A model generated the notes under the pieces. It was not told the DNA's origin and searched no databases. It saw only the letters and a list, made by a program, of their open reading frames with translations. The translations under genes and the position numbers were made by a program. A stretch of 7,587 nucleotides of DNA from Eudoraea sp. GTDB lineage: Bacteria > Bacteroidota > Bacteroidia > Flavobacteriales > Flavobacteriaceae. Below, piece after piece: positions 7,085-7,587 of the stretch (the first letter of the stretch is position 1; every line of letters starts with the position of its first letter). The stretch is from the NCBI GenBank assembly GCA_013042925.1, contig JABDPH010000330.1, positions 1 through 7,587 of the forward strand. Reading direction: 5' to 3'.

Positions 7085-7587
7085 TTATCTCTTTATATTA
7101 CTTTCATCATGATTTAATAGCGTATTTGCAACCATCGTAAGTGCCGCAGTTTTGCTATTTAGGTATTCTTCTTCCACCTTTTTATTTCCGACTTTTAAAA
7201 ATTTTAATGCTTCACTTTTATTAGAGGTAAACCACTTCGATTGTGAATTATATAAGTCTTTTAAAACTTTGGTTTCTTCTTCTTTTGGATATCTGCTTGT
7301 CGTTAACCTAAAACCGTATTTAATTTGTTGATCCAAAGAATTTCCACCTTCTTTTTGCATTCTTATAGCAAGTATTTTAGAAGCTTCAACAAATTGCACA
7401 TCATTCATTAAAACAAGAGCCTGCAAGGGTGTATTTGTATTTTCGCGCTTTACTATACACACTTCCCTATTGGGAGCATCAAAAGCAGTCATTGCGGGGT
7501 GTGGTGAAGTCCGTCTTATAAAAGTATATAATCCCCGTCTGTAAAGACTGTCACCGCCCGATTCTTTGTAGTTCAATAATTTATAGG
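7085..7587 (-). CDS. PSD1/DUF1553 protein, C-terminal part (truncated by window edge)
   Basis: An open frame enters from the right edge and ends at TAA (7087-7085), giving about 167 residues. It has the DUF1553 (PSD1) C-terminal signature: RRGLYTFIRRTSPHP, FDAPNRE, then NTNTPLQALVLMND, followed by helical sequence. Full proteins of this family are usually around 900-1100 residues, with an N-terminal Planctomycete-type cytochrome c domain and DUF1549 ahead of DUF1553; those parts lie outside the window and cannot be checked. The codon at 7576-7574 is TTG and could be mistaken for a start, but the frame stays open upstream (YKLL precedes it) and the domain is already under way, so it is internal leucine. 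The gene is the first visible member of the four-gene cluster. Its biochemical role is unknown; the family is often seen near polysaccharide-degradation genes in marine bacteria. Confidence 0.92.
   Translation of the reverse strand, partial: YKLLNYKESGGDSLYRRGLYTFIRRTSPHPAMTAFDAPNREVCIVKRENTNTPLQALVLMNDVQFVEASKILAIRMQKEGGNSLDQQIKYGFRLTTSRYPKEEETKVLKDLYNSQSKWFTSNKSEALKFLKVGNKKVEEEYLNSKTAALTMVANTLLNHDESNIKR

Noticed and set aside
7574..7576. TTG as the start of a small 163-residue gene at the right edge
   Set aside because: The frame continues open to the window edge and the DUF1553 domain is already in progress, so this is the C-terminal part of a larger gene.

Overview
The window suggests a member of the Bacteroidota, most likely a marine Flavobacteriia. 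The evidence is AT-rich DNA with tight same-strand gene packing and start sites that lack clear Shine-Dalgarno sequences. A Bacteroidota-type OstA-like protein lies beside a class III aminotransferase whose N-terminus looks typical of flavobacteria. Every gene supported here is on the minus strand, so transcription runs from high to low coordinates. This taxonomic placement is inferred from protein character, not from a marker gene.

Right half (7587 to 3124, in transcription order): the C-terminal part of a PSD1/DUF1553 protein, a Tat-exported DUF1501 protein, a Tat-exported six-bladed beta-propeller resembling peptidyl-hydroxyglycine amidating lyase (PAL), and a four-helix membrane protein carrying a c-type haem domain and a leucine-rich C-terminus. 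Gaps are 9, 15 and 25 bases, so this is very probably one operon. All four products are predicted to act at or beyond the inner membrane. PSD1/DUF1501 gene pairs are abundant in Planctomycetes, Verrucomicrobia and marine Bacteroidota and have no settled biochemical role. The set could be an exported redox or hydrolytic system, and it is the least described part of the window.

Left half (3072 to 1): an OstA-like envelope protein that appears to start at TTG, followed 5 bases later by a class III PLP-dependent aminotransferase. A 99-base non-coding gap follows. At the left edge are the first 17 codons of another minus-strand gene, possibly a TPR protein. This half looks like conserved housekeeping and envelope content that happens to lie downstream of the accessory operon.

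I found no tRNA, rRNA, CRISPR array, insertion sequence or attachment site. No gene-free stretch exceeds 300 bases; the longest is 53-151.
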